A stretch of 64,000 nucleotides of DNA from Macrotrachela quadricornifera. Its lineage: Eukaryota > Rotifera > Eurotatoria > Philodinida > Philodinidae. Of this stretch, positions 1 to 11,637 are shown piece after piece (the stretch's first letter is position 1; every line of letters starts with the position of its first letter). The stretch covers positions 603,271-667,270 of the forward strand of contig JAJEKB010021802.1 in the NCBI GenBank assembly GCA_022393335.1. Direction: 5' to 3'. The translations under genes and the position numbers were made by a program. The notes under the pieces were generated by a model. It was given only the letters and a program-made list of their open reading frames with translations. It did not search any database and was not told the origin of the DNA.

Positions 1-102
1 TTTTTTTTTCTAGATTTTTATAAATAAACATTTAACTTCTTAGATGAAGATTTCTCTTACTCATGAACACCAGCTCAATTTGGCAATTTGTATCTGATGT
101 CG

Positions 103-309
103 CTAAATCAATGCACAATCAAATGATTTTGTATAATAAGGATCACCTATTGTGCATATTCTGTCAACTGTTAATAACGATGAACATGAATAATACGTCG
201 AGATGTATGATTCATCAAAACGGAAATAAAGCACCATATGAATGGGGATTAGACTAACAAGAGAATACCATGAACTGATGAATCGGATGTTAAACTTTAA
301 AATTGCCAA
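103..309 (-). pseudogene. Possible GPCR fragment (TM3-like), very uncertain
   Basis: A 68-codon open frame on the minus strand reads like a short piece of a seven-helix receptor. A hydrophobic stretch is followed by a serine-rich segment and 'LLTVDRICTI', which loosely resembles the end of TM3 and the DRY region of rhodopsin-type receptors. There is no full-length frame around it, and its 5' part lies in the arm of the adjacent inverted repeat. It could be chance. I list it only because the 'TVDR' segment is suggestive. Confidence 0.2.
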
Positions 310-680
310 TTTGTAGAGCTTGTTGAGTTAGTAACTAATATAGTAATCATTCGAACCAACAACTCGTTTTAAGAGTAAGCCAATATGTGTAATGTTCAAT
401 GTCTATATATCTGTGTAAGAACAAAGATCAACAGCAGTGGAATAGTAGCTAATCTTTGTGTCTGTGCTAAAGTCAAAACTAAAAAGTTGGCAACTGTTTC
501 ACTTCTGTTGACTTTTAATTTTTGATTCTATACACAGATACCTAGACATTGAACATAACATATATAGATTTACTTTTAAAACGAGTTGTTAGCCCAAATG
601 ATTATTAGATTAGTTAATAACTTAACAAGCTCTACAAATTAGTAACACTAAAATTTAAAAAGCGATTTATCAGTTCGTAT
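270..680. repeat. Imperfect inverted repeat (MITE/foldback-like)
   Basis: The arms at about 270-445 and 495-680 are reverse complements with scattered mismatches. Examples are 'tttgtagagcttgtt' at 310 against 'aacaagctctacaaa' at 624, and 'caactcgtttta' near 360 against 'taaaacgagttg' near 577. The spacer is about 50 bp. No coding capacity was seen. This is probably a degenerate non-autonomous element. Confidence 0.75.
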
Positions 681-2683
681 TTAGTTTTGTGGTTTCTTTT
701 ACAATAAAATACTAATGCGAATTATCATTGTTATTGAGCAAAACGTTATCTTGGCTAATTGATTAATTCAATAGTGAAATCTTGATTCATCTTCTTTTCA
801 TTAATTTTCAAAGCGATATCAGACTCTGGAACGTTCATTTTTATTCCATGCCGTTTAAATGACCTTTAACGTCGAAAGCACATGTGTCGTGTTTTGACAA
901 ATCGTGAATACTTATTCTTTAGATCGCTCACAGTAACACGAATAGTGCACTCCAAACAGTTGCTACCGCAACACGTGAGGGTGTACGTCTTGTCGCAGCA
1001 GTGTTACATCCTGTAATTTGAATAACTACGAATATATCTTCCAAAAGATGTGACATTTTTAGCGAGATATGACATCTTGTCTGAGGAGTGTCCATCTTTA
1101 AAGGAAATGCTACATTTCCAATGACTATTCACCACATATCTCAAGTGTGGATGTAAATTTTTCTGATATCTTTGATATGTAACACCTCTGTCTCGAACGT
1201 GGACGCTTGGGTGTGGATGTGGGTGAGCTGCTCCTCATACTTTCACACCCCAATAAGTTCATCACACCACCAGTGAGCAAGATACAATGCATGTGTTGTC
1301 TCTTGGCACTCCATGTAAGTGACATGCCTTTTACCGTGAGTAACTGAATTTAATTTTCACGCATGACATGTATGCTGACATCCTAAGAAGAAAACATGCA
1401 TTTGAACTGGCATTTTCAGAATACTGTAAGGATTATGAGATTTATTATAGCATAAATCTCAGACCAAAATCACTTATTGCGATTTTCTTTATAATATTCT
1501 GCTAGAAACTGAGAACCCAGAAAAATAAGTATAACTTGAAAAGAATGACATAATGGTACAAATCCTTTTTAAATTATTATTCACACTATGAATGAATCCT
1601 ACCTGTAAGCAAATTAAAAGGAATAGGCGGCAATTACTTCTAGAAAATGGGTTTTATTTGTTATTTTTTCAAACAAGTCTTAATTAAATGGTTAATGTCT
1701 AAAAATATTCCTATATGATGCATGTTTCACATTCATCCGTACAAATGATTATTCGTTTTCTAATATTTATTGTATTTTTAAAAAACAAATTCGCAATGCC
1801 TTAAAATATGCGATCTATATTCGTGAGAACATAGTTTTTCTTAGTGCTTGTCTCATCGAGATCAGTAATATGCATGCAGCTTCATATAGATGTTAGTGCA
1901 CTCAACATGGTGCGTGGATAAGGTAAGAAGGAATACCTAAGTCTTCATTATTTTAAAGGGCGAGGAAAGTGCGGTACCTCACTCATATTTCAAAGTATTG
2001 AAGTGTCAATCTTTTCTGCTTCAGATGAGTATTGCCATCGAACTGAATAAGCTCTCTTTTTATTTTTATCGGTTATGTGAAACCGTAAAAGTATTCTTAT
2101 CGTAAAACTTCTCGATTTTTATCGATTATAAGTCATATCAACCGTTTAAAATTTTGATGAAAAACCAGAATAAACGCGATTACAATGACGCTACTTAATT
2201 TTGATTAGCATCCATTTGTTGACATTTAATTATAGATTTCAATTTAGTTTAGTCATTATTAATCGATAAATATTATAGTTATTTTTGTTTTGCGTATGCG
2301 GACAATTTTTCATGTAAAAAAGAAATAAAGCTTGAGCTTAGTGAAATAACATATATTTAGGGTCGCTCAGTTCTAGAGAAGATCTTTCTATTTCGAGTAA
2401 CTCGTTTCAAGACCAGCTTTACACTGCAATTCGCAGTTTAGTGAAACTCGAATGGTATTCAGTCGAAAATTTTTTTTTTCACATCTTAAATATGTGATAC
2501 GTTTGTTTCTATATTTTCTAGAACTTTATAGAGTATTATAAAATGTAAACAATTTTTGGCAATATTTATGAATTTTCTTATTCATATAATACACTCAACC
2601 AGAAAATACACTCGCATGAAGCGTACTCATTTGAAATCAGAAAGATAATGAACATGTGATTTTATAATAAAATGAGAGATTAC
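681..2683. other. Intergenic, no gene recognised
   Basis: AT-rich DNA with only short shadow frames. The one oddity is a short G-rich degenerate tract at about 1200-1232 (gggtgtggatgtgggtgag), similar in flavour to the telomere-like repeat in the foldback at 4 kb. I found no exon series, RNA gene or clean repeat. Confidence 0.5.
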
Positions 2684-2857
2684 CTGATATCGATGATACG
2701 TATTTATGATTGCATTGATTTTTGTGCAAACATTATAGCATGATAAAAAAATTGTTTTCATTGGAAGATTATCGAGAATTCGATAAACCAATTCCACTGG
2801 TAATGTTTGAAGCGATGGGGCCATCTTCTGAGAGGTTGATGCGATTGCTTGTGACAT
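2684..2857 (-). CDS. F-box domain exon (partial gene)
   Basis: The 58-codon exon starts with ATG (2857) and ends at a GT donor (gtaatc, read on the minus strand just below 2684). Residues 17-58 contain an F-box-like core (LPVELVYRILDNLP...C..VC..IN.II..YHRY). F-box domains recruit substrates to SCF ubiquitin ligases through Skp1. The usual C-terminal substrate-binding repeats would be in later exons, but I found none in the 2 kb downstream, so this is either a truncated gene or a lone relic exon. The donor sits exactly where the domain ends, which supports a real exon boundary. Confidence 0.5.
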
Positions 2858-3256
2858 GAATATATTTTACTTTAATGTATGCGTTTGGTGAGGTAGTTTG
2901 TTATCTTATACGTATCCTTGTGTGCGTGTGTTATGTATCATCGAATATCTTGTCAGAATTCAACTCCTTATCTGTATATGAAACTACCAAAATGTGATAA
3001 TAACAATGTAGTAAGAGACTTTGATAGAAGTAGTTATAGATTATCTTGAAGAGAGACAAACTAAAGTTTTCGAAGACAATGAAGACTTCAAGAATAAATA
3101 TGATGAATAATTGCAATTAATATATTTATATTGATATTCTTATTGTCATAATATAATTTATTCTTGACGAAAAACACTTCGATTATCATCAAATTATAGT
3201 TGTTCTCTTCATTAAAAAACAGTATTATTTCTCTTTAAATGCAAAGAGTAATTTTC

Positions 3257-3555
3257 AAAACTGTTCAATAACACAGATCTTTAGGCGTAAAAGAAATTAT
3301 AAGGTTTGTCTAAAACGAAAAATCAGACATATTTTGGATCACCTGTGATTTCATTACGGTTAGTTTTTCATGAAGTGAAAAGTTTTTGATTTTACTTTAT
3401 AACTTGTTAAAGAAAAACACAGCTTAATTCTGTATTTTTGGGAAAAGTCGACAAAATATATGCTGCACCCTTGTTCTTCAACCATTCAAGTCGCAAAAAT
3501 AAGAAATATTTCAATTATTGGAAAGAGATCATATCCCTTACCGTCACTCCCAAGA
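3257..3555 (+). repeat. Dispersed repeat, copy A (second copy at 40.8-41.1 kb)
   Basis: About 300 bp aligns, with substitutions and small indels, to 40777-41087 in the same orientation. Shared stretches include 'tttttgattttactttataac' and 'ttggatcacctgt'. Both copies lie near a large foldback element. Non-coding; family unknown. Confidence 0.75.
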
Positions 3556-3578
3556 TATTTTTAAACTTCAAGAATACT

Positions 3579-4540
3579 ACTACTATCTGTTCCAAAATAG
3601 AAGACACCTTACAGTTTTTTGAATAACTCTTGATAGGAACAAGATAGAGACCTGCGGTTTTCACCATTAGAAAGAGAAATGTCGGGGGCATCGAAACACC
3701 TAAACTCGCCCCCCCCCTCTTGCTACCCCATCCTTTGTTCCAAATGGAGATTTTTAGGAAACTGTGCCTTGAAAATTTTCCGTTACCATTTTGATTTTGA
3801 GGATGCCAGTTGATAGCCCTGCCTTTTTTCTATCGAATAAAACCAACCCGACCTTTTTCTGACTTTCCTACGAGATGCTAGACCTCATGCACTGAATGGC
3901 CTGAAATGCTTGATTTTCACCTAGTCAGTGCTTTTTTATCAACTTTCAGATGCTCAAATCTGCCAATAATAGGTTTTGGACTATGCTGCATATTATGGCA
4001 TCATTTATAGTGATTTATCACCTCTCACCCACATCTCACACCCACACCCACACCCACACCCAACACCCACACCCAACCCTAAAGATATGGGTGAGAGGTG
4101 ATAAATCACTATAAATGATGCCATAATATGCAGCATAGTCCAAAACCTATTATTGGCAGATTTGAGCATCTGAAAGTTGATAAAAAAGCACTGACTAGGT
4201 GAAAATCAAGCATTTCAGGCCATTCAGTGCATGAGGTCTAGCATCTCGTAGGAAAGTCAGAAAAAGGTCGGGTTGGTTTTATTCGATAGAAAAAAGGCAG
4301 GGCTATCAACTGGCATCCTCAAAATCAAAATGGTAACGGAAAATTTTCAAGGCACAGTTTCCTAAAAATCTCCATTTGGAACAAAGGATGGGGTAGCAAG
4401 AGGGGGGGGCGAGTTTAGGTGTTTCGATGCCCCCGACATTTCTCTTTCTAATGGTGAAAACCGCAGGTCTCTACCTTGTTCCTATCAAGAGTTATTCAAA
4501 AAACTGTAAGGTGTCTTCTATTTTGGAACAGATAGTAGTT
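3579..4540. repeat. Large near-perfect foldback with telomere-like spacer
   Basis: Two arms of about 453 bp (3579-4031 and 4088-4540) are nearly perfect reverse complements. They include unusual landmarks such as the C8-9 run near 3711 mirrored by a G8 run near 4403. The 56-bp spacer (4032-4087) is a C-rich array of CCCACA units (TGTGGG on the other strand) ending in ACCCAACCCTAAAG. TGTGGG-type repeats have been reported as telomeric in bdelloids. The very high arm identity implies recent formation or gene conversion between arms. No coding region was recognised. Confidence 0.9.
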
Positions 4541-4730
4541 TTTAACAATGTATACTCCACCACTATCTATGACATGTTGTCAACGCTTCAGTGGAGAAAG
4601 AATTCCGCGTTCATAGAAGTTCTCGGACTTTTGGAGATCCATTTCGAGGTCGTTCTCATTGTTGAATTTTTTATCTCATAAATGACTAGACAGTGAATGA
4701 AATAAATGGTAGTCTATAGGAGTGAAAAGA

Positions 4731-5967
4731 GATTTTTCCATTCAACTCCTGAACAATAAATCATTTTTCTTCGATTTATAGAACTTTCACTCTAATTAAA
4801 GATGACTAAGCGAAACAAATAGCATGTACTTTTTATAAATAACAGTCTGACTTTTGAAATTAAACAAATAATATCTTGTTATTCTACTGAAAAAGAAGCT
4901 CAAATATGAGAGTTGAACTTTGTTATACAATCGTTCTGTCGGCATAATTTTTCTCTTTAGCATAACAAACAGAATTTCGTATAATTGAATATACAGATAG
5001 TAAATTTTACAGTTCTGTTCCAATGCTATTTTAATTCGTTTTCAGAATTACAGTAGAAGTATTTTCAATGCTGGAGGTTCGTCATATTTATTTAAAGAGA
5101 AAAAAAAGAGTAATCAACATTAGATGAAGAAAAAAATTACATTTGATACTATCAGCTTTATTTATGTTCGGATTATTACAATAATTTGTATAACAGCATG
5201 TTAATTTCATATAGACAGTAGGCGCCATTAACATCTGTTGGCACGTCTTATTTCCCACTATAATCCATGCCCATTTTTGCACTTGTGCTTGTTGTTCCTG
5301 TGATGTACAACTCTGATCATTATTAGAACAGACATAATGGTAACTTGAGCATACGCATGTATCGTTACCACACATGCCTGATATCGTGCTTGTGTCCACT
5401 GTCGTTACAGGAATAGATGAACCTGATAGGCCAGAATAGCATATGATAGCTGAAATTTCAGAAATAATACAGATCAGCAAAATGAGACAAACGAGTAACC
5501 TCATGTTAATAAAAATGTGTATTCAAATGAAAGAATATGTGCTTTACTTCACCAATCCTTATTCGAAGGTGAATATGTATATAGAAAAAATAATGTATTT
5601 TGGTGTATATGTATACATGCATGGGCATATACGACCTTCTCTTTCTTTTCGTTCATGGTCGTAAAAAAAATATAATTGCTAAAAAATCGATACAGAGAAT
5701 GCTGTATTATTATAGTCAAAAAAGGTATTTGAGTAGCTACCTACTTGTCAAAAGGCTTGAATAATCTAATTCAAATAAATAGATCAAACACAAATTATAT
5801 AAAATACCTTTTCTTGTTTGTTTTGAATACTTTCAACAGAATATATAAAGCGTAAATGTCGAAAATAAAAAGAATAATATAATTGTAAACATATCGAAAT
5901 AGAGTGACAAATAATGAGTTTTGAATGTACTGTATTTATTCTTAACATTTCGAACTTCTAAAGACTT
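4731..5967. repeat. Segmental duplication, copy A (with Ly6-like gene)
   Basis: The segment aligns to 10950-12487 over the gene, its flanks and about 400 bp on each side. Left flanks share 'ttcctgaacaa.a.atc.ttttt' and right flanks share 'agtgacaaataatga'. Homology stops at about 5967, just where the direct repeats bordering the 6.1-kb foldback start. Copy B has an extra insertion of about 330 bp. Confidence 0.85.
5088..5504 (-). CDS. Ly6/uPAR-like GPI-anchored secreted protein, copy A
   Basis: A single-exon 138-residue protein. Residues 1-19 form a signal peptide (MRLLVCLILL...SEISA). The mature part is rich in cysteine, with 'CYSG' at the start and 'CCYTNYCNNPN' near the end, which matches the terminal CC-x4/5-CN signature of three-finger Ly6/uPAR domains. 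The last ~18 residues (NFFLHLMLITLFFLFK) are a hydrophobic tail typical of a GPI-attachment signal. The predicted product is a small cell-surface protein; ligand and function are unknown. A paralog at 11638-12054 has 122 of 138 residues identical. Start codon and signal peptide are conserved between the copies, supporting this start. Confidence 0.8.
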   Translation of the reverse strand: MRLLVCLILLICIISEISAIICYSGLSGSSIPVTTVDTSTISGMCGNDTCVCSSYHYVCSNNDQSCTSQEQQAQVQKWAWIIVGNKTCQQMLMAPTVYMKLTCCYTNYCNNPNINKADSIKCNFFLHLMLITLFFLFK

Positions 5968-6100
5968 ATTAATGCGATGCGAAGCACAGCACCCATGTAG
6001 TCCTATGCAAGTTTTTTTTTCCTTTTTTTTCTTTCTTACTCACTTGAAGTACACATTAAAAAGTGCCATAAGTGGGATGCGAAGCACTGCATCTATGTAC
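5968..6100 (+). repeat. Short direct repeats bordering the 6.1-kb foldback
   Basis: The motif 'gatgcgaagcac.gca.c.atgta' occurs at about 5975 and 6076. The stretch from 'tagtcctatgcaag' to 'gaagtacacattaaaaagt' (about 5995-6063) recurs in direct orientation at 6664-6722, immediately beyond the right end of the foldback. It may be an internal module of a larger element or a relic of tandem insertion. Confidence 0.5.
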
Positions 6101-6665
6101 AGAATGTCCAGAAAGTCACTAGAGTTAGAAAAATGTGAAAATCTTCATTACGACTCGGCCAAACGGGCTCATTTTTTAACCAACAATAGAGGCATGTTCA
6201 TACTCTAAATCCATACGAAGAAGATTAGTGAGAACTTTAGTTAAATATCACTATCGATCTCAATAAGAAAATTTTACTTTTCACAGATAATAGGAAAAAT
6301 AACAATACAATTAACAAAGCTTTCACGAACCTTGTTCATGTAGTTTTGGAGTGTGAACATGCTTCTACTCTTGGTAAAAAAAATCTGATAGTTTAATTAA
6401 GCCATAATGGAATTATTCAATTTTCCTTTCGATAAAGTGACTTTTGCACCAGCTTGTATAATGTCTTCTCTCTATTTGTGAAAAAGTAAAATTTTCTTAT
6501 TGAAGTGAGTAGTGATATTTAACTAAGGCTCTCACTAACCTTATCCGTATGGACTTAGAATGTGAACATGCTTCTATCGTTGATTAAAAAATGAGCCCGT
6601 TTGGTCGAGTCGTAATGGAGATTTTCAAATTTTTCTAACTCTAGTGACTCTCTAGACACCCTATA
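6101..6665. repeat. Three-module foldback element
   Basis: A module of about 180 bp is present three times. The left arm (6101-6280) and right arm (6482-6665) are inverted copies, and a third more diverged copy (about 6315-6455) in the spacer lies in the right-arm orientation. Shared landmarks are 'cgagtcgtaatgga', 'atgagcccgtttgg' and 'gtgaacatgcttctat' with their reverse complements. The same module recurs at 20.1 kb and inside the 21.6-22.5 kb foldback, so this is a dispersed family. Confidence 0.8.
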
Positions 6666-6806
6666 GTCCTCCGCGAGTTTTCTCTTTTCTCACTCAATTG
6701 ATGTACGCATCAAAAGTAGTCACTTTGTGTGGTGATAATCTCAAAAACGGAAAATCGGAAAAAGTCTATGCAAATGCGAAATGAAAGAATAGTGAACACA
6801 TCGACA

Positions 6807-7094
6807 TAGTAAAAGTTAGCAGTGGATTCGAGTATCTCTTGCTGATATTCGTTTGTAGATCTGTGCTGGTTTTTTAATGGATTGTGCTGGATGCAGAATT
6901 TAAGATAGTAGCTAAAAATGGAAGAGATTGAATTTCTTCTACAGAAAAGTTGAAGTAACTTACGTATATTTCTCAATATAAAGTGAATCCGGAATTCTGC
7001 CATGAGCGATGGGTCTCTTCCGATATCAATAACAACGACCGGTGCTGTATATATAAAGCATGTTGCGTCTACTATTTCAGTTGGGCCGCATATG
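6807..7094 (-). pseudogene. Two probable exons of an unrecognised gene, likely relic
   Basis: On the minus strand an open stretch (about 7094-6965: KHYICGPTEIVDA... then APVVVIDIGRDPSLM...) is followed by an intron with a polypyrimidine-rich end and AG acceptor near 6913. A second open stretch then reads YYLKFCIQHNP...STNEYQQEILES.ANFYYV. Its last ~105 bp are repeated in inverted orientation at 8819-8919, with mostly silent or conservative changes, which suggests a once-coding exon. The upstream frame ending near 7130 does not join in frame. The family was not recognised and the functional state is doubtful. Confidence 0.35.
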
Positions 7095-7299
7095 TAATGT
7101 TTTCTAAAATATAAAATTGTTTGTTAAAAGAAGAAGATGAAAATACTTCGTAGTCTGTGTGAATAACAGTTGTTTCTACATCAACAACTGGAACAGTTTC
7201 ATCATATGAATAATTTTCTGGATAAATGAAAGGTTCAACTGATCCAAGATCCACATGGTATGCATGTTCACTAGCAGTTGAGATATTTGGTAAAAAATC

Positions 7300-8600
7300 C
7301 AAAAAACTGCTGATTGATTTTCGTGTATATATACAATGAAAGTATTAGCAAACTATATGGAATTCTTAGTGGAGGAGCATATTGAAAGATCAGATAATGA
7401 TATATTAGAGTGAACTGATCAGTGAATATGTTGCTTATTAATCAGTGTCTATCTATTTTATGGTATCTCTTGCTGTTCGTTATCACCTACATATTGTTTT
7501 AATTGATTATATATCGCTCACTTTTATGTTTTATCTTTTTCTTTCTGTGAAGACTCATCTATTTCCACATTATATGTTATTTCCTTACGCATACTTGCAT
7601 ACATATACAGTTATCACTACACGATAAGAAATGTATGTAAAAAAAACAAGAAATAATTAATTGAAACAAAAATGTTGCTAAATGATAACACTTCTTATTG
7701 TTATAAAGAGCTCAGATCCAAGAAAGTCATTTTGAATATTTGGAGAAGCTTCAATTATGTATTAGGCAATAAATTAATTTCAAGGAAACGCAGTAAAAGT
7801 TTGCATTGGTTTAATAAATCGAACAATGACTTCATTCATAGTGTTTTTCAGGTCATATTTGCCATTTATATTCTTATGTTTGAGAAGTTGTTTTTCGATA
7901 AGCCAATATAAACAAGCTAAAGTCCAGCTCACTGTTTCAATGAGCTGAAATGTATGACGAAGAAATGCATAACTTTCAAGCGTATCAGATGCGATAAGAT
8001 TTCGAAATATAGTGCATGTTCAGTGTCGTAAGGCGGTCACGTAAGATTAAGTTTACCGAATTTGAAATTTAATCTATCGATTGAATCTTGTGGTGATGAT
8101 TTGCTCTTTTTTTCGAGGTGAGTCTTGCGGCTTGTGTGCTTCTGAGATAGAGTAGCTACTGTCAGATGAATAATATGAGCGTTTTTCAGAAAATTCTTTA
8201 GATAAACATGGTTCAGTAACAGCTAACATAGCGAAGAAAATATCGCTAGATGAATCAAAAGCTTTAGTAGGCGATTCATTGATATTAACTGATGACGCAT
8301 TTGGCATAATAAATTTGGAATTATAATTATTCTCCTTTGTTTGCTTTGCCACGTCTGTAAATATTTATCACACCGATATTTATCGCTATCAACAATACTT
8401 TGTAGAGAAGTATAGAAGTTCATATATTGCCCCAATTAACAAAGAATCAACTGCAAATCATAAAATAAACTCATTCACTAAATGAGAGATTCCCTGAGAA
8501 AAGTCCGTATCTAGAGTTTTCTGCCAACAACTCGATCAATCTATTAACGGCAAAATTTCAATACTCATACTTTGATCCTATTCATAGATTTTCTCAACAT
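7300..8600. other. Intergenic, only weak open frames
   Basis: The minus-strand frame 8074-8352 (92 codons, serine-rich) is preceded by an AG acceptor-like site, but no convincing gene model can be built. The other frames are short and of low complexity. No repeat or RNA gene was recognised. Confidence 0.4.
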
Positions 8601-8638
8601 ATAAACAAACGATGCGGTTTATTACCACCCACTTGTAA

Positions 8639-8983
8639 GTGCCAACTTATAATCAAGATAATTTTCAAAAATTAAAAGCTGTCATTCACGCTTGTATGAA
8701 ACACTTCAATTCAAAAACGAACAAAACACCAATAAAAGCCGACAAAGCTAGTATTTTGGCCAAAACCTTCCCTTTTTACGTGATGACCCCTTTCAAAATT
8801 GCTACCATTCGATGCAGAATTAAATTCTGCATCCAACACAACCCGTTAGAAAAACAGAACAGATCTACAAACGAATATCAGCAAGAAATACTCGAATCCA
8901 TTGCTAACTTCTACTACGTGCCTGATATATCTGTTTGTTTCCATATTTCATTAGTAAAAGGCTTTAGGCAATTTTCAATATAA
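8639..8983 (+). pseudogene. Open frame carrying the inverted copy of the 6.8-kb exon
   Basis: A 114-codon frame whose central part (FCIQHNPLEKQNRSTNEYQQ and the following residues) closely matches the exon at 6807-6912 in inverted orientation. It has a TTG or no clear ATG context, no signal peptide and no known domain. It is probably a fragment of the same unknown gene, duplicated and inverted about 2 kb away. Confidence 0.3.
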
Positions 8984-9469
8984 TATTTATGAGCTACAGT
9001 CTCGCCTTCACCTACATTCAGTATTATTTAATTTAAAGAATATACCAAACAAAATTTTTATTAAAACTTGTTTTCATGAACAACAGTCTTAGATGATTCA
9101 TCTTCGATAAGGTAGCTAGCATCAAATGACTTATGACTGACCTATCTAAAATAAATCCATATCCCATCATCAGTAGTGCTAGAATCCAACTGACATGATT
9201 GAATCAAATATTGCTGAATTTTTAAAACAAACGAAATATGATTTTCTCATGCGTGAAGCAAGGTGCCTAAAAAACTTTTAATAAATTGTTAGAAAGGATC
9301 GTACTTGATATAAATAAAAATGATAACAATCCTCAATATTTGATACAATAAAATGAAACATATCTCCTTATCTTTATATAGTGTTTTCAAAATTTTTCGT
9401 CAGATCTAAGTATAAAAACAAGATTTTTTTTATTGTATGTGCAGAAATACGTTTTTTTCGTTTACGTAT

Positions 9470-9908
9470 ATATCAAATGCTTCGCTCTATGTTTCAACTA
9501 AAGCCAATTCGCCTAGCTGCTACATTTTTACATCCCAGATACCGGCTACTTAAAAAATTTTCGTTATATGAAGTGAGAGAATGCCATTTATGTATTCGTA
9601 AACGTATGGCACAAACCAAGAAAATGGAAAACAATCAATTGAAATCTAATGGCGCAGAACAACATTCTTTAATAGTTGATTAAACGATTTGGAGAAGATT
9701 TTGAAACACATTTTGGTACGAACACCGATTTATTTATCCTATTTTATCTCGACCTGTGCGTTTGATTTACTCCATTCCAGATACTACAGCTAATGTTGAA
9801 CGATAATTTAGTGGAACTGGAGTGATGATAATTTCACAACGTACTAAATTAAATTCTGAGCAAATTAATAATGCTATGTTTTTACGTTCAGTAAACAAAA
9901 ACAAGTGA
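9470..9908 (+). pseudogene. hAT-family transposase C-terminal fossil
   Basis: The first part reads FQLKPIRLAATFLHPRYRLLKKF, typical of the region before the hAT dimerisation domain. After a frame change, the stretch from about 9739 to 9908 reads YPILSRPVRLIYSIPDTTANVER, an in-frame TAA, then FSGTGVMI..QRTKLN.EQINNAMFLRS. This is the hAT C-terminal signature (SIP.T...VER.FS..G....RT.L). The stop and the frame change show it is dead. No N-terminal zinc finger or catalytic region was seen upstream. Confidence 0.75.
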
Positions 9909-10949
9909 AACATACAATTTTTTTATGAAATAAAATAATGATCATAAACATGTATTAAAGAGTTTATAAATAAATGGTCTCTGAACAGAGATTTCAAATT
10001 GGACGCAGCGGTGGCGGTGTGACTTTTTTGCTGCCCCGCTTATCTCTGGTCAAAAGGTTTTTCTTTAATCACTTACAATTATTTTCCAAGTATTTCTTTC
10101 TGTGATATGGAACACCTTAAAGGACAGTACAAAGACAACGATATATGTTATCAGTACTTGATGGAAGCAGCGATTTTCCTTGATGAAAATTGGTTGTATA
10201 TTAAAAAGTATCGAGTTATTTCTCCTGCTTTCGGTCATTTGCGTTGATGACCAAAACAAAATGATAGCATCAAAATGTGATGCATCCTTTCTTTAACAAT
10301 ATGTTTATGATTTATAAAGTCAATTTTTTTCCTTAAGAAATATGTTGTTCAAAATTGTGTGACATATTGAGTAATATGTAGTGAGAAATATCTTTGTTAA
10401 AAGATAATTACTTTATTTAGTGTCTCCACATTAAAATTTATGTTTATTGCGTATGAGTTTCACGCACATTTTAGATTCATTTTATTTATATTTATAAAGT
10501 TTTATTGTTACACATATTAGTTTTATGTCGCGCACTAATTACTTTGATTAACTACAAGCTACGTTTGCAACATGAAAATACACATGTACATGATAAAATA
10601 AAAGCAAAGGATACAAAGAAATGAGAAAAAAAATGATCGTTTTTGATCCAAATGGTATTTTAAAAACTTTTACTTGCGACAACATTACACTTCAAACATT
10701 TTCGACGAATTGATATGTTTGACCTATATCTTTTTAAGATTCTTTCTTTTATGTAATAATGTATAAAAAAAATCATTGTATTATTATAAGCAAAATCTTA
10801 TGGATCATTATCAGCTTGAGAAATTAATATTATTGATGACTACTGAAAATTTCATTAAGTATCATTCTGCACATGAGATGAAAAATTTCGATCATTCTTT
10901 AGTTATTTTGTGTTATGGATAGGATAAAAATGATGGAAGATGTCAACCG
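9909..10949. other. Intergenic, possible hAT 3' end
   Basis: About 95 bp after the hAT fossil is a G+C-richer patch (gcagcggtggcggtgtg at about 10006-10022), reminiscent of hAT terminal repeats (CAG.GGCGG). No matching inverted end was found. The rest is AT-rich and without recognisable genes. Confidence 0.35.
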
Positions 10950-11132
10950 TAATTTTTTCATTCGATTCCTGAACAACAGATCTTTTTTCTTTGATTTATA
11001 TAACTTTCACTCTAGTCAAAGAGAACCAAGCGAAACAACTAGCACATTTTTCACGATGCGAGCCACTATAGTGGCTCACGACATATTTTAGAAGGAAAAT
11101 AACAAAAGACAGTCTCTTTTTCTTCTGTTTTC

Positions 11133-11354
11133 CTATGTAGTGGATACTATACATTCTCTTATCCACTTCATTTTGTTCATTATTCGAATCCTCAATTGCA
11201 GTACGTAATGCTTTCTAAGGAAACAATCAAGACAAAAATATTTGTCACAGTCAGAACAGAAAGCTGTCACTCTCTTCACTGCTGTCGCACTTGCTTCTCT
11301 TGATTGTTGATGTAAGTGATTCGCAATATAATATAATTCACTATGAAGCTTCAC
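11133..11354 (-). pseudogene. Zinc-finger-like (B-box-like) fragment in the insertion
   Basis: A 73-codon minus-strand frame contains CSDCDKYFCLDCFLRKH, a C-x2-C-x4-C-x2-C-x4-H pattern that resembles part of a B-box or related zinc-binding domain. It lies wholly within the ~330 bp present only in copy B of the segmental duplication, so it arrived with the insertion or was lost from copy A. No other domain is visible. It is probably a fragment. Confidence 0.3.
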
Positions 11355-11637
11355 TTGTTTTTATAATCACGAAAGAAAAAAGTCAAAGATGACGCCGTAA
11401 AAACATAATATCTTGTTATTCTACTGAAAAAGAAGCTCAAATATGAGAGTTGAACTTTGTTATACAATTGTTCTGTCGGCATAATTTTTTTCTTTAGCAT
11501 AACAAACAGAATTCCCTATAATTGAATATACAGATAATAAATTCTACAGTCGAAATTTACAGTTCTGTTTCAAAGCGATTATAATTCGTTTTCAGAATTA
11601 CAGTAGAAATATTTTCAATACAAGCGTTTGGTTATAT

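Noticed and set aside
4032..4087. CRISPR-like or ordinary microsatellite reading of the CCCACA array
   Set aside because: Too short, no spacers; its position at the axis of a palindrome and resemblance to telomeric repeats is the better description.
4427..4681. 84-codon frame overlapping the right arm of the 4-kb foldback
   Set aside because: It runs from palindrome arm into unique DNA; arm symmetry predicts mirrored frames and no protein features are present.
10065..10259. 64-codon minus-strand frame with a hydrophobic stretch
   Set aside because: No homologous copy, no signal peptide, and it lies next to the hAT fossil in non-coding DNA.
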